From Parelaphostrongylus tenuis (Eukaryota > Nematoda > Chromadorea > Rhabditida > Metastrongylidae): a DNA stretch of 64,000 bases. The notes below the pieces were generated by a model, which did no database searches, had not been told where the DNA came from, and saw only the letters and a program-made list of their open reading frames with translations. Location of the stretch: assembly GCA_019055375.1 (NCBI GenBank), contig JAHQIW010000804.1, positions 35,282-99,281 on the forward strand, given 5' to 3'. Positions 12,905 through 24,800 of this stretch are shown here, piece by piece (position 1 is the first letter of the stretch; each line of letters begins with the position of its first letter). The translations under genes and the position numbers were made by a program.

Positions 12905-13880
12905 AAAATATCTTTTGGACATTATGAACAAAAAATGAGGCTTCTAGTTCTTTGGAATCTTCACTTCCACGAGAACACCTATATGCATCACCTTCGCCTT
13001 ATTTCTACCAGCACTTTTGTTTTAAAATCAACATGAAATTGTGAATGCCCCAATACCGTGAAGAATAGTATAAACACTCATGATAGACAGCTATGCCATA
13101 GTACATATCATTTGAAATAGTGTTCTAGAAAATGAGAAGGATTACCAACATATGCTTCCGAAATACTGCTGCAGATTTTTTCCATTTATTACATATGAAA
13201 GTATAAATACAAGCAAAAAGATCATGAACACCACAGCTTTGATGCATTTTACAAATACGAGCGACTCTATCTACATTTCCAAATATTTGTTAAGGGGACC
13301 AGGGACGTGAATAGAATGTGAATAGAATGAGAATGTCGTTAAATCTGTACAATCACAAGACGATATAAAAGTAAGCATTGCACCATTGCAGCAAGATTTG
13401 TTACCAACTGATTAGACCATGAACGATTCTTACATACCTATTCATTCATCTCTGAAATGTACAGACCCATGTACTCCTACTAATTTGAACTCTAGAAAGT
13501 TAAAAGACTAGGGACACAAAAATAAGCGAAATATAATTGAGTAATCTTACAACTTTTCTAAGATATTAAGTTCCACGGTAGCATTCATACTTCACAGAAT
13601 ATAAAGAGATTTGACAAAGACAAAGATATAATTACTAGTGTTAGCTGAGATTCTCTGTACTTGACTGTATCTTGAGTGATGTTTTCAAAAGTGTAGAATC
13701 TTAAGTATTTCACCTCGAGGAAAAAGCACCTGTCGAAAACTGCTCGATGAAACTGAAAAAAAGTACGACAAACAGATAGTTACGAAGTCATTACAGCTCA
13801 TGAAATAACTATAATTTCTTTTTCAATCTACAAGAATTTTTAAACCACCGCTCTTCTAACCACTTTATGATACTACAACT
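12905..13880. other. no recognisable gene or repeat
   Basis: A+T-rich sequence without splice-flanked frames that I can support and without resemblance to the repeat families named here. Confidence 0.45.
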
Positions 13881-13885
13881 ACTCA

Positions 13886-13995
13886 TCCAATGATGATGAG
13901 CGATATGCAAAACCTTCGACCCCAGGCAAGAGTTGAACCAGCGTTTCACCAATATCGGAGGCGCATACCACCACTACACCATCGAGACCACCGCT
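13886..13995 (-). repeat. SINE-A tRNA-like unit, single
   Basis: Read on the minus strand it has an A-box-like block (TGGTGTAGTGGTGGTATGCG), a B-box-like block (GGTTCAACTC) and the family tail GGTTTTGCATATCGC. Confidence 0.65.
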
Positions 13996-14102
13996 CTGCT
14001 CCCTTCCTTTCTCCGATATGATTATCGCAGCTGTTGGCAAACAACCGAATGTGGTATGGCAAGCACATATCGGCATACAACTTAGGTAAGTCTACAATTG
14101 TT

Positions 14103-14103
<1 letters not shown>

Positions 14104-14161
<58 letters not shown>
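14104..14161. repeat. (TA)n microsatellite at an L-element end
   Basis: About 56 bp of pure TA touching the left end of the L element that starts at 14165. Confidence 0.95.
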
Positions 14162-14163
<2 letters not shown>

Positions 14164-14164
14164 A

Positions 14165-14941
14165 TCGGTTCTTTTCTGTTAGACGTCACAGGATGCAGAA
14201 ACGACCTATTTTGCTGAACAAAGACTTTCCGTTGCACTTTTGGCAATCGTTCGCAAACTTAGATTTCTGGCTACTACACTACGTGACGATTTCTTGAAAG
14301 TCTTTTTATAACAGTAGCATAAAGAAAACATTTGTGCTCTACATACGCATATTTCTCGCAAGAAAAAACTCTTTCCTCAAGTTCTAAGTAACCAATCGAT
14401 AGTGTAAGTTTACACTGTTCCAACGCTGTGAATATTCTTTGGGAAAAACCACTTCACTGCAGCGTAGCAGGGAAAATAAGATCGAGTTTAACATTCGTTG
14501 GCATTTGTTTTCCGGCTGGTTGTGGGCTGGAAGTCTGATTGCCGCGGATTCGATAAAGCGTTCTGCGATCGATCGGTCGATCGTCCAAGGCGACTCACAT
14601 GTGAGGTAAAATTTTTGTTATTTAACTGAGAATTTTTTCTTCGCTTTGAACGAAACTTCAGATAAAACGCATGACTTTGACACTACAAGATTTCCTCCAC
14701 ACGTTGATCTGCTTTTCGTGCTTCTAGCGAAGTAATAGTAAAAGCACCGCCGGTGTAGAATAATCTTATTTCGAATGCTACGGTATTATAAAAGTGTCTT
14801 TTCAAAAAAGGAGCATGCAGTGCAATAGTTAAAGATCTAAGCTTTTGGAAGATTACTAGCAGCACTCTTTTGAAAAGTTGCTGTCCCATCGAGAGTGGTC
14901 GTTTCTCCATTCCCTGCCGCTCAACAGAAAAGAACCGTGCA
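14165..14941. repeat. L-family fold-back element, complete
   Basis: The ends are inverted copies of about 40 bp: CGGTTCTTTTCTGTTAGACG on the left, and on the reversed right end ACGGTTCTTTTCTGTTGAGC, both followed by GGAAATGGAGAAACGACC-like sequence. It lies 77 bp downstream of the VPS45 stop codon, so the VPS45 3' end must lie in or beside it. Confidence 0.75.
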
Positions 14942-15017
14942 ATCTGCAAGAATCCGCTTCCAGCGTAGGCAAAGCGCGGGTTAAGCACTTGCTTGGGATC
15001 GGATGTTCCGCATATCA

Positions 15018-18000
15018 CTAAGCATCATTACAATCCGTGTTCAAATACTTAACGAACCTTGTTGTATTGTGCATGAATGTCGTAGCCAGTAAAACTCCCG
15101 GACCACCTCCACCCTGCATCCGTTTTTCATTTTGTGATCGAACAAATAGTGACTCTTCGAAAGTCGCTCCGCCAAGAATAAATATAATTAGGTTGTCGAG
15201 ACGGCTGCTGCAATACAACACTACACAAAAGTTAGTAGCCCACCAAAGACTGGGAACGCTTCCATCTAACTTGAATAAGACGAGCAAGATGTGAGATGAC
15301 TGATAAACTATTATGATTTGTCAATGCGATCGTAAATTGAAAAGTCCTTTTTCGGAAATGTTTGTTCATACTGCTGAGAAGTTGTTTTGAATCGTATGCT
15401 GCCAGTAACTATGGATTATATGCAAAGTATTTAACGCTGCTAATCAGAGATGTCGCAGGAATAAACAAATATGTCGAATAAGGAAAAGAATAATCAAAGA
15501 AGTTTATCAAATAAATTTGCATCGGGAAGCGCACTAATTACAGTGAACCCCACTAAGCCAAGATGAGGAACGTACAGCAGTGCATTAGAAACAATGTATT
15601 TGGTCCTCAACGTGTTAATTAATGCTTGGTAGCGACCACTAATCTGGCCTGATTCCAATGTTGCGCAATCCCTTCAACACACCGGAGTGAAAAATGCTAG
15701 CTGCGTGAGAAATGCAATTTTGATTCCGATTTTGTAGCAGAAGAAAAAGTCTTTCTAGAAAACCAAATAGACGACTAAAATCTTTGAGATTTAAGCTATC
15801 GAATGAATACTAAATGGTCTGACGGAAACGGAACGGAAAAGCTTTGTCAAGCAAGAAATGCTTGATTGTTGAAGATAATTTTATTTTTACTGATCCATGG
15901 CATCGACTGTTTCAAACCTCGCAATACATTAAAACATCTTACTGATCCTGGCATCGACTGTTTTTGAAACCTCGCAATAAACATTCAAAATAATTTCAAA
16001 AAGAATGTTTAGAAGTGTGATTAGGCTATGAACATTCTTTTTTATTTTTACTATCACAGCGTTATAAGAAGGCTATTTTGCAAATACACCGTTGAGATTC
16101 TTGAGATTCAAACTATCGAATAAATACACAACTTTGAAAAAAAAAGCAAAAGCATTATTTCGAATGGGGCTGATAATAAATGCGGATAGGAGGAAATACC
16201 AAACAAACATCTACAGTGTCAACAAGTGCGCTTTAGAACAACAACTGAGTCAAGCAAATCGAAGAAGAAAAAACTTACCTTGCAAAATCACCTGGCAGGA
16301 ATGGATATTGTTGTTCTGAAAGTTTTCCTCTGATTACATTCTCTATGATATTCTTGATGTAAGGCTGATGTTGAGTATAGATATTCTCGACTCCTTTCAG
16401 GCCTTTAATGAACCTAGAAATTCAAAACAATCTAATAAACGCTGCCGAATGGAAATCACAATAAGAACCATAGACTTTCGAACTTCTGGACGATATGGAG
16501 CAATTTACAAAGGAAAATGATACCTTTTTGTCATTTCCATAGTCGAGCCTTCACCAAAAAGATCATTGTTCCTGCGAGCAGAACCTGCATACCGCAACAA
16601 TGCCCTAACAATATTTGAAGCGTCGGGGCTCTGAACATGTAAAACTTTCAGTTGGATGTCTTTGCAAATCAGAGGAAAGGGGCAGAGTTATGGTTTCTCC
16701 GAACCTTTTTTAACGAATTAAGGAGGCCCACGATATCGTTATTTGGATTTCCTTCGAAGCGAAGTGCATAGAGAAGTACGAGCCGTAATGCATTCTGAAA
16801 TCCTGCCTTGAAAATTATGTTGATAATCAGCACCAAAAGATAACAATTCTATACCAAACGAGTTGTTTTCGGATGATTGATGAGTACACGAATACGTTCC
16901 AAACAACGAGAATGGTCACCTTCAGCAACGATACTCTGCTCGACCTTCAATATCACCTCATAACCTAACACATCAAGAAAGAAAAGTATGTGAATAATAC
17001 CTAAGAAAATTGAGTGATGGGTAAAAACACGGCCTCAGATGGGAATCGAACCTGCGTTTCATCCTATCCGGGGACGCGTGCTCTACCACTACACCACCGA
17101 AGCATATTTGTGACGCCACTCATTCTTCAACATCTCTATATTAGCTATCAGCCACCAACCTTTAGAGGTTTTTGTCGGGTATGTGATTTCGCTTTATAAA
17201 CTCACTTGAGCTAATAGCCATTGTAGTAACTAATACTCAATTTCTTTGTTTTTTGCTCATCACTCAATTATCTTGGGTATTACATGAAACATCATAACAC
17301 TGCGAAAAGGCAGTAAAAACGCCAAAGAATTCGAGTTTTAGTTTCTACATTGGCTATCAGCTCAACCGGGTTTATAGAGCGAGAATCGCATATCCGAACA
17401 TAACTGCTGAAGGATTGGTGGCTGACAGCTGACAAAGAGAAGCTGAAGAATGAGTGCTCGGGCAATATGCTTCGGTGGTGTAGTGGTAGAGCACGCGTCC
17501 CCGGACAGGATGAACGGGTTCAATTCCCGCCTAAGGCCGTGTTCTTGCCCACCATTCAATTCCCTTAGGTGTTTATGACCATCGCAACACTTCAAAAAGG
17601 CAGTAAAAACACCAAAGATTTCGAGTGTTGAGTAATAGTCAGACCTCACCTCTGAAATCTCTAGAAGATTCTGGTTCGCTATAATTTTGCTCAGTTCTCC
17701 CACCAATGTGACATGCTTTGACACTGTTCCTATAAACAAGCTTTGAAATGGGAATACACAGGCAACAATTATGATATGAGCCGAAACACATTCAAAGGAC
17801 ACACCAGATATCTTTTTGAATTGGGGATACTCTTCCACAAAATTCTTCATATCTGCTATCGATTCCAAATTCCTATGAATCTGGGATTTTTGTTGGAACT
17901 CGTTCATTAACAACTTTATTTGCTGACCAATTTCTCCAAAATTTGAGGATAGATTCTGAAAAAGCGGGAATTAGAGAAAAACTGACTCAGTGGTATCACG

Positions 18001-21000
18001 GCACGTCGATAACTGAGTAAATTCTCGCTGGAACTGATCAGCAATCCCTTTTAACACTTAACTGTTTCGGTTCGACGCTGATTTTTCGCCTGCAATGCGG
18101 CGCAGCTCAAGCTGCAGCTCGGCGCGCAATCATTACCGTGTTATGAATTTGCAATAAATTAAGACTTCTATCGCCACTAAAGAAAGTTCTGTGGTCCGTA
18201 AAGTATATATATGTATATATATGTGTATACAATATATGTACACTTGCGTATGTATATATGCATGCATGTATATGTACATGTATATATATATATATATGTT
18301 ACATATATATGTATATATATATATTCAACTGTTAGTCAAAAGGGAATGTTTGCTCAAAGAGAATTTTGTGTCCAACGATGCAAATGTACATCGCGAAAAT
18401 TTTTCGGAGTGTTTCATAATGTTGCGAGAAGTTGCTATAATTTGTTAGCACCTAATAAATATAGATTTTTTGCAAAGTCTTGGAATCTGCTAATCGTAGA
18501 TATCGTAAGAATAATTAAATAAGTAGTAATAAAAACAAGAATAATCAAATAAGTATCAGATTTCTCTCGAGGCTCGCGCGCACGCGACACACTAAGATCC
18601 GCCGCCGAGATGCCGCGCCGCCACTGCGGTGAATCACATATGATACAGTCGTGCAAAAAAGGTTAACCCTTTGAGGACCGTGAAAATCATTTTGATGCTC
18701 ACCGCGCGACGCCAATTATCACTCGGCTACTGTGATGGCGTCGTCGTGTCCCGTGGGAAAGTAGGCAGGCAGCCAGACACACATGCACAGATATGCGGAG
18801 CCGTTTGTTCTGACTGCCGCCAAGTGACGGCATGACGCCATCCTGCCTATCAACACTGGTCTCCAAAGGGTTAAGGAACTAAAGGCACAACACACCACAC
18901 ACCTACCTTTGCATAAAACTCATCGTGTAACTCACTAAGGACCATATTTTGGCCAGCGGCATTGACCCGATTGTTATTGATCGTAATAAGTTCATGAACC
19001 TGAAAAAAACTGATGTTTTGAAAATGGGGAAGCTTTGAATGATAAGCTATTTCAGACATGAACCGTAGAGATAATAGAACAAAAGTTCTAGAAAACCGTG
19101 CCATAGCTTCGTAACGTCCACTGATTCAGCAAAGGGGTTACGGGATCTTCACTGCGGTCTATTAATAACATGAGCGTGTCACTTTTAGAACTATCAAATA
19201 AGCCTTCTTCTCTCCTCATAACCTGTAATGGAGAAATTCACAGTATCAAACCATAGGCCCAGCCGGACAATTTATTTCACTAACGCCTCGATAACCACGC
19301 GTATCGATTTCGAAATGTAAGCCGCGCACTTTAGGACAACATGTCTTGGCCTCGAAGAGCACGCTTTTTTTTGGCTTATTTCACCGCAAGTTTTTCTTTT
19401 TTGTGTTCGACTTTTCTGTAGTCACTGAACGGCGCGTCAAACACGGATTTTTACTGAGGCTGTTCAAGAACATGAACATATGAAGATTCATTACCCAAGT
19501 ACGAGACGTGTTTAGTTCCACACGCTTACTGTTTACCATCGCAATGTTTGGCACGCCACGTGTTGTAGTATTTGCACTCCTGATAGGAACACATACACAG
19601 CAGAATATAGCATGAGTAAAGTGAGAAAGACGCGGATAATGTGAGGAACTCGAAGGTTGGGAAAACGACCTCAGGAAAATCGAGGCACTCACAAATTTTG
19701 ACAGGGCTCATAGGGCGCTACTGCTCGATTTCATGCGCAATGGCGAACAACACGCGGTCAGGATGGGCCTACTGACACACCAAAACGATCACGCGTGCGT
19801 TGGACATGCGTCAAAAAACTCGGGAAAAGCACGCCAACCTGATTCAACTCATCCGCGAGCCGCTTACAATTCTCCGATGATCGTTGATATCTGAACGAAA
19901 GAAATGAAATGAGCATGGCAACATCAGAAGGTCAAAAAACGGCGATGTAACACTTATTACCTCAGAGTTGGCTTCTTTTTCTGACTTAACAGAAGAGCAA
20001 CAAGCGCTTGTTTGATACGGACGAATGAGGAAGTAGTGATGGTATATGAATGATCATAAATATCTCTCAGGTTTATGCAGAACAGCGAGGGACTAAGAGC
20101 GATTCCATCAACAAAGAATTCGTGTACTTCTCTGACCGGAAAAATGTCGTTTAAGAAATGTAAAAACAAAACGATATCATCCAAACAAATGCTTAGTACC
20201 AAATTGCGAAGAGAATATATCTATCAACGTCCGCGCTGTTCAACAGACCCAGTTTTTTTCTGGCTAAGCCAAAATACGAGGTTGTAATGAAAAACTTGTT
20301 TGTAAAACCTGACGATCCGCCTATTCAGCCTTTCCAAAGCCTGAATAGATCAGGATGTCCACAAAAGTCAGCCACTTTTTTTGTTGGGGCAACAGAGTTC
20401 ATTGGTTTACTGGATTATAGACAACCTCTTTCAGGTGTCCCAAGAAAGCGAAACCCGCCGAAACGCTAGCCGTTCATATAAAAGTTATTGCAACAACCTC
20501 GTGCTTTCGACCTTATCTACGAAAAAACTGGTGGACTTTTGGGTGGGGGATATTCTGTAAGAAACATATACATTGGATAGCGCTTGCACAGAGCAGTGCT
20601 ATGATTTCCTTAAAGTAAAATCAAATCAACAGCAGTAAATGCACAAAAAAACGAGAAAAAACCTACTGTTTCATGTTCATCAGCCTCTGCTAATGTTTTC
20701 AGATCAGTTTTGCTGACAATGTTAGAGAAATCTAAACGAGAAAACGTCGTCTGACAATGAAAGTGTTCGATGAACTAGCAAATGAATTCAGTTACCTACA
20801 TATATAGTATTGCGCATATTTTGGATCCCTCAGTTCCGTTGACAACAACTGGACATTATCAGGTGTAGGTCGGACAAATACTAAGCATTTTAAGTACTTT
20901 ATAGGTTCCCGTGGAACTGTTGAATCTAATCGCTCAAATAAGTACACCTGAAACAGCACTATATATTCCCCAAAAAATAAATGCAAGATTACCACACCGT

Positions 21001-21607
21001 ACCACCAACGATACACCACATAGATTAAACACGAGATCAACACACTATCATACCCAATAATGCTGAATGATATGCAAAACTTCGAACCTCGAGCGGAAGT
21101 TGATCACGGGTGTCACCCTTTTCGGAAGCGCGTGTTAACCACCACACTACCGAGGCTCATGTTCTGCCATTACTCTCCTCGCGACACAATAGCATGGCAG
21201 CACAACAGAAGCCCCGGAGTTCAGTGGTTAGCACGCGCCCTGGGGAAAGATGAGACGCGGCTTCAACTCCGAACCGAGGTTCAAAGTTTTGTATCCCATT
21301 CAACATCATTGGATATATAGTTACAACATCATATCACTATTAAAACACGGCTAAATGAAGAATTTAGTCTACCACACTACTACTTTACCTCCTTCTGCAT
21401 CATTTCGGACTGTGCGAAGGCACAAGAAACCATCGTCGTCTGAAAAATTTCGTCTTCGACTAAGCAGAAGTGCAATCTTAGGATTCAAGGCTGGAAATAA
21501 CACCATAAACTCACCGTTTCTTTATCCATCAGAATGACTTTCATCTGAGGTCCAGCAATTGTCACCATCTCCTTGATATAGGCTCGAGCAGTACCGAGCA
21601 CGTCCAT
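15018..21607 (-). CDS. vps-45: VPS45, Sec1/Munc18-family vesicle fusion regulator
   Basis: VPS45 binds syntaxin-type SNAREs and promotes fusion of Golgi-derived and early-endosomal vesicles. Exons: 21515-21607, 21389-21439, 20800-20947, 20667-20731, 19961-20131, 19839-19890, 19102-19222, 18907-18999, 17805-17955, 17650-17729, 16855-16944, 16705-16794, 16524-16630, 16279-16413, 15018-15207; about 545 codons, the usual length. Landmarks include [86 protein letters not shown] and the C-terminal [10 protein letters not shown]. The start fits the conserved first residues. Oddities: one base missing at the end of exon 4 (near 20664), one extra base in exon 7 (19113-19114), and a GC instead of GT donor after exon 7. 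The segment after INNNRV is shorter than in the human protein. Confidence 0.95.
17014..17105 (-). repeat. SINE-A tRNA-like unit, left arm of a pair
   Basis: In VPS45 intron 10. On the minus strand: TTCGGTGGTGTAGTGGTAGA (A-box region), a G+C-rich middle, and GGTTCGATTCCC (B box). It is the inverted partner of 17468-17560. Confidence 0.8.
17468..17560 (+). repeat. SINE-A tRNA-like unit, right arm of a pair
   Basis: It reads TTCGGTGGTGTAGTGGTAGA, then GGGTTCAATTCCCG. The A and B boxes lie about as far apart as in a tRNA gene. Arm-to-arm identity with 17014-17105 is high although 360 bp separate them. Confidence 0.8.
18202..18327. repeat. TA/TGTA-rich microsatellite
   Basis: About 125 bp of ATATGTATATATG-type repeats inside VPS45 intron 8. 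Confidence 0.9.
18661..18877. repeat. fold-back element with TTAACCCTTT ends
   Basis: The left end is GGTTAACCCTTTGAGGACC and the right end, reversed, CCTTAACCCTTTGGAGACC. The interior is G+C-rich and partly self-complementary (GGCGTCGTCGTG; GACGGCATGACGCC). It lies in VPS45 intron 8. Similar ends occur at 27408, 29756, 33737 and 54031. Confidence 0.75.
21060..21330. repeat. SINE-A head-to-head pair
   Basis: Minus unit 21060-21160 and plus unit 21205-21330. The plus unit reads AGTGGTTAGCACGCGCCC, then CGCGGCTTCAACTCC, then the tail with ATTGGATATATAGTTACAAC. It lies in VPS45 intron 2, between the exons ending at 21389 and starting at 20947. Confidence 0.8.
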
Positions 21608-21632
21608 GCCTGATGAGATCTGAATAGGATCT
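21608..21632 (-). promoter_or_regulatory. candidate trans-splice (spliced-leader) acceptor of VPS45
   Basis: On the minus strand CCTATTCAG ends 12 nt before the VPS45 ATG. Nematode mRNAs commonly receive a spliced leader at such a site close to the start codon. An upstream cis-spliced exon is the alternative. Confidence 0.45.
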
Positions 21633-21984
21633 AACTAATAAAAAATCATTTCCAAGTCAAATCAATATATGTGAAAGGTCATTATAGCTAAGCTCCACCA
21701 CAGAATACTAACTCAAACGTTGAGCAAACGTCTATGAAAATCGGAGAAAACAATGTTTTTTGTGTAACAATATTGCAAAAAAAATTTGGGAAAATTTGTA
21801 TGAAAAGCAGAGAATACAAGACGATCAATAGATTATTAAAGAAAGAAGAGGGCTGACCGAGCCCATCTTTGCTATTTTTCCCTACTAAAGTGAGGTAAAG
21901 GTAGAGCAAAGGTGAAAACAATACCTTTCAATCGACTCTGTGAGAACTCGCTTAAAGAATTCAGTATAGTGTGATAGAATGTTT

Positions 21985-22363
21985 TGAGCCTTTCATGAGG
22001 TCTGGTACGACACCTCTAGTGAACAGTAGCATATGCCTTTCGCTTCAACACTATTATTATAGAGAATGGGCGACAAAGAAGTAACACTGCACGTCAAGTG
22101 AAATGATCACTTGATATTGCACTCTTTCAGAGTGATTGATTGTAGACTGCATGGTGTAGGCCTGTTACAGGGCATATGTGACAATACCTTTCGATATAAT
22201 CTATCACACTATATTGGATTCTTATGCGACGTCGCAAAAAAAGTCGATTTCGAAAGGTACTCTAGACATGCCCCGCAACAGCCGTACGCCATGCAATCAA
22301 CAATCAATCGCTCTGAAAGTACGCAACATCAAGTGACCATATCACCTGACGTGCAGTGATACT
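21985..22363. repeat. fold-back element, long palindrome
   Basis: Arms run from 22079 (AAGTAACACTGCACGTCA) and to 22363 (TGACGTGCAGTGATACTT), and pairing continues inwards: TGATTGATTGTAGACTGCATGG with CCATGCAATCAACAATCAATC, and CAATACCTTTCG with CGAAAGGTAC. A flanking half-site TCATGAGGTCTGGTACGAC at 21998 belongs to the FB family of 24558. A close relative lies at 32580-32890. Confidence 0.75.
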
Positions 22364-22689
22364 TCTTCGGCGTTGATTCCCTGTTACAGTAGGGGTGAAC
22401 CGAATGGCAAGTGCTACCCATGAGGCTTGCGAGAAAAAAAAAAGAACAGTTCAGAAGACTCACTTCTCATGAGCTGCCCAAAAAATTTGAAACCTCTCCG
22501 AGAACGGTATTTCTTTTCGCAAATCAATGGCTCTCATTTCGATGGATTCTTCTTCCTCAAAGCCGTTTTGTCAGGTGTAACACTACATAAGGCGAAGGTG
22601 AAGTTGCCGAAAGATCAGCCATCTATTTCGGAAAAGATATACCGATCTTGAGGATGCTTCAAGCAAAAGCCCATTTGATGAAAACGATG

Positions 22690-22775
22690 CCTAAAAACAA
22701 CGGAAAAAGTGAGATCTGGGTTCGAATCCCGGTTGACGCAAAGGCTTTTGCATATCACTCCACATTATTCGATGC
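22690..22775 (+). repeat. SINE-A fragment
   Basis: Only the B-box end and tail remain: GGGTTCGAATCCCGGTTGACG, then AGGCTTTTGCATATCACTCC. Confidence 0.65.
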
Positions 22776-22939
22776 CTTTTTATTTATTGCAATCGAATGA
22801 GCAAACAAGTAAGAGAAGTCAAGTCTAGGGAGCGACCAGTGAAACAATTAGACGAAAAGATGACTAAGTATATGCTACAAAAAAAGAGGAAAAAGAAACC
22901 CGCATGAAGAGGTGGAAATAGGAAGCCACAAATTGAACA

Positions 22940-22980
22940 ATGGAGAGAGAGAGAGAGAGAGGAGAGAGGGAGGGAGAGAC
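22940..22980. repeat. (GA)n microsatellite
   Basis: A short GAGAGA tract followed by GGGAGGGAGAGA. Confidence 0.85.
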
Positions 22981-23082
22981 AACCGGTTAAGTGATTCTCT
23001 ATAATTCCTTTCCCATCAAAAAGAAGGTAGAACAGGAGTGGGAATAGTTGCATTTCACAATATCAAACCTTCAGTGATGTAG

Positions 23083-23425
23083 GATGATATGCAAAATTTT
23101 GGGTCAGGCGGGTCTCGAACCCGCATCTTATTCTATCCGAAAGCGCGTGCTTCAATCCGTTATGCCACTGACGTCCGTTTTGTCACCTCCCTTTCTACGC
23201 TACAACACATCAATCTGTCACCAACCAACCGTCAACGGCTTGGCCCACACGTAGCCGGTATCGACACTGAACCCAGTCACGCTAACAGATATCGAGTAAT
23301 GGATGATCAAATAGAATTTTTACCAGTGCAACGGGTTAATGCACGCGCTCCCGGACAGAATGAGGTGCGCGTTCGAGTCCCGCGTGACGCAAGTTTTGCA
23401 CATCATTCCACATTACTGAGTGTAT
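23083..23425. repeat. SINE-A head-to-head pair
   Basis: Minus unit 23083-23178 (B box seen as GGGTCTCGAACCCGC) and plus unit 23318-23425 (AGTGCAACGGGTTAATGCAC, then GCGTTCGAGTCCCGCGTGAC). Tails point outwards. Confidence 0.8.
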
Positions 23426-23625
23426 CTACTACATCATACCATCGATGAATGCGGTTGACTAGAAGAATTATTCTGATAAATTAACAAGTTAACTTGAATT
23501 TTGATAAGTTAGCAACTGAGCCAACAAATTATAACTTTCAATGAATTAAAGTCTCATTTGCTTCATTTCAAACCACGAAAATTAACGCGCCGTTTTATAT
23601 TTTGAAAGGAAAGAGATAACTCAAT

Positions 23626-24072
23626 TTATACCTTCATTTCGAGTGTTTTGTTAAGATAACGCTCAAATTTCAATAGATCCTTTCATTATTATTTGAGCCA
23701 ACTTGTCATGTGGTCTGGTAACGGCTCTTGTACGGCCCGGTACACGTGTTTCAATTGACTGAAATTGAAATTTGAGCGTGGTCTTAACAAAACACTCGAA
23801 ATAAAGGTATAATATGATGAGAATGCCAGCCAAAGAGCAATCGAGTGTACAACACTCTGTGTTAGGTGGAAGATTTTACTTGACATAGGGTGTAAGACGT
23901 TCGTCTTCGATGACTCTCTGTAAGGGAGCACAGCTCCCGAGAGAACTGACTATAAAAAGATCGAAAGACGACGGGTTCTGCCCGACTGACGAGTCTGTAA
24001 GGTCGAAACACGTGTATCGAGCTGTACAAGAGCCCTCACCAGACTACATGACAAGTTGGCTCAAATAATGAT
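23626..24072. repeat. interleaved fold-back element
   Basis: Two inverted pairs interlock: the arm at 23626-23680 pairs with 23755-23815 (TTTCGAGTGTTTTGTTAAGA against TCTTAACAAAACACTCGAAA), and the arm at 23690-23755 pairs with 24007-24072 (TTTGAGCCAACTTGTCATGT). Relatives lie at 25858-26050 and 60106-60475. Confidence 0.75.
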
Positions 24073-24109
24073 GAAAACAACTCAATTCTGTGCCTTAGGT
24101 CGTTCTATA

Positions 24110-24557
24110 AGCATTGGCACTAGAACAACAAACACCAAATTTATTGGGCAGAAGAAATGAAAACTGGACGCCGTCGCGCTAACAAGTTCGCTTTCTACGA
24201 GAGGCGCGTGGAGGAAAATACTCGTGAGACGGCGCGCAAGATTGATGGAGCCTGGGACGATGATACACTTTCAGAAAGCATGGCTACGAAGTAGTTCGCG
24301 AAATTCAAAGCCGGAGAGAACAGCGCGGAGGTACAGTCGCGCTCTGGCCGTCCACACAAAGCTCCATTACTCTTGCGCGCCGCTTCACTAACAATTTCTC
24401 TCGCGCGCAACGCGCGCCATTCGCGCGTGAGTATCAAGCGACTTAGTTCCCGCGATAGCTTTACGTCAAAGCAAATATAGATAAGTTATACATCAAAATG
24501 TTTGGAAGAAAATGCGCAATTGAGCGATACCAAATCCATTCAGTTTTATTCGCCTAC
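24110..24557. repeat. PB palindrome, copy 1 (right end lost)
   Basis: It starts with TTGGCACTAGAACAACAAAC and ACCAAATTTATT, contains the palindromic pair GGCGCGCAAGATTGATGGAGC / AAGCTCCATTACTCTTGCGCGCC, and loses its right end where the FB element at 24558 begins. Confidence 0.7.
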
Positions 24558-24750
24558 TATAAGGGCTGGTACAGCACCTACATGGTACTAGACAGCTGCT
24601 GTTTCGCCCTTGCAGGCTCCTTAGTAGCACGGTGCCTTTCGGTTCAGCCGATCCTTTGCAAGGGATACACTCCTACCTAGCCTGCAATGGCGGAACAGCA
24701 GCTGTCTAGTACCGTTTAAGTGCTGTGCCGGACCTTATAAAAGGCCTTAC
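24558..24750. repeat. FB element, GGTCTGGTACAGCAC type
   Basis: The arms AAGGGCTGGTACAGCACCTA and, reversed, AAGGTCCGGCACAGCACTTA continue inwards through TGGTACTAGACAGCTGCTGTT. The unit is about 190 bp and lies between the two PB copies. Confidence 0.75.
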
Positions 24751-24751
24751 C

Positions 24752-24783
<32 letters not shown>

Positions 24784-24800
24784 ATACATATATATATCAA
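24752..24800. repeat. (TA)n microsatellite
   Basis: About 48 bp of alternating TA with one break. Confidence 0.95.

Noticed and set aside
17468..17560. Possible genuine tRNA gene (glycine- or glutamate-like)
   Set aside because: A and B boxes are good, but the anticodon arm does not fold, and the same unit recurs in inverted pairs across the window, which fits a repeat.
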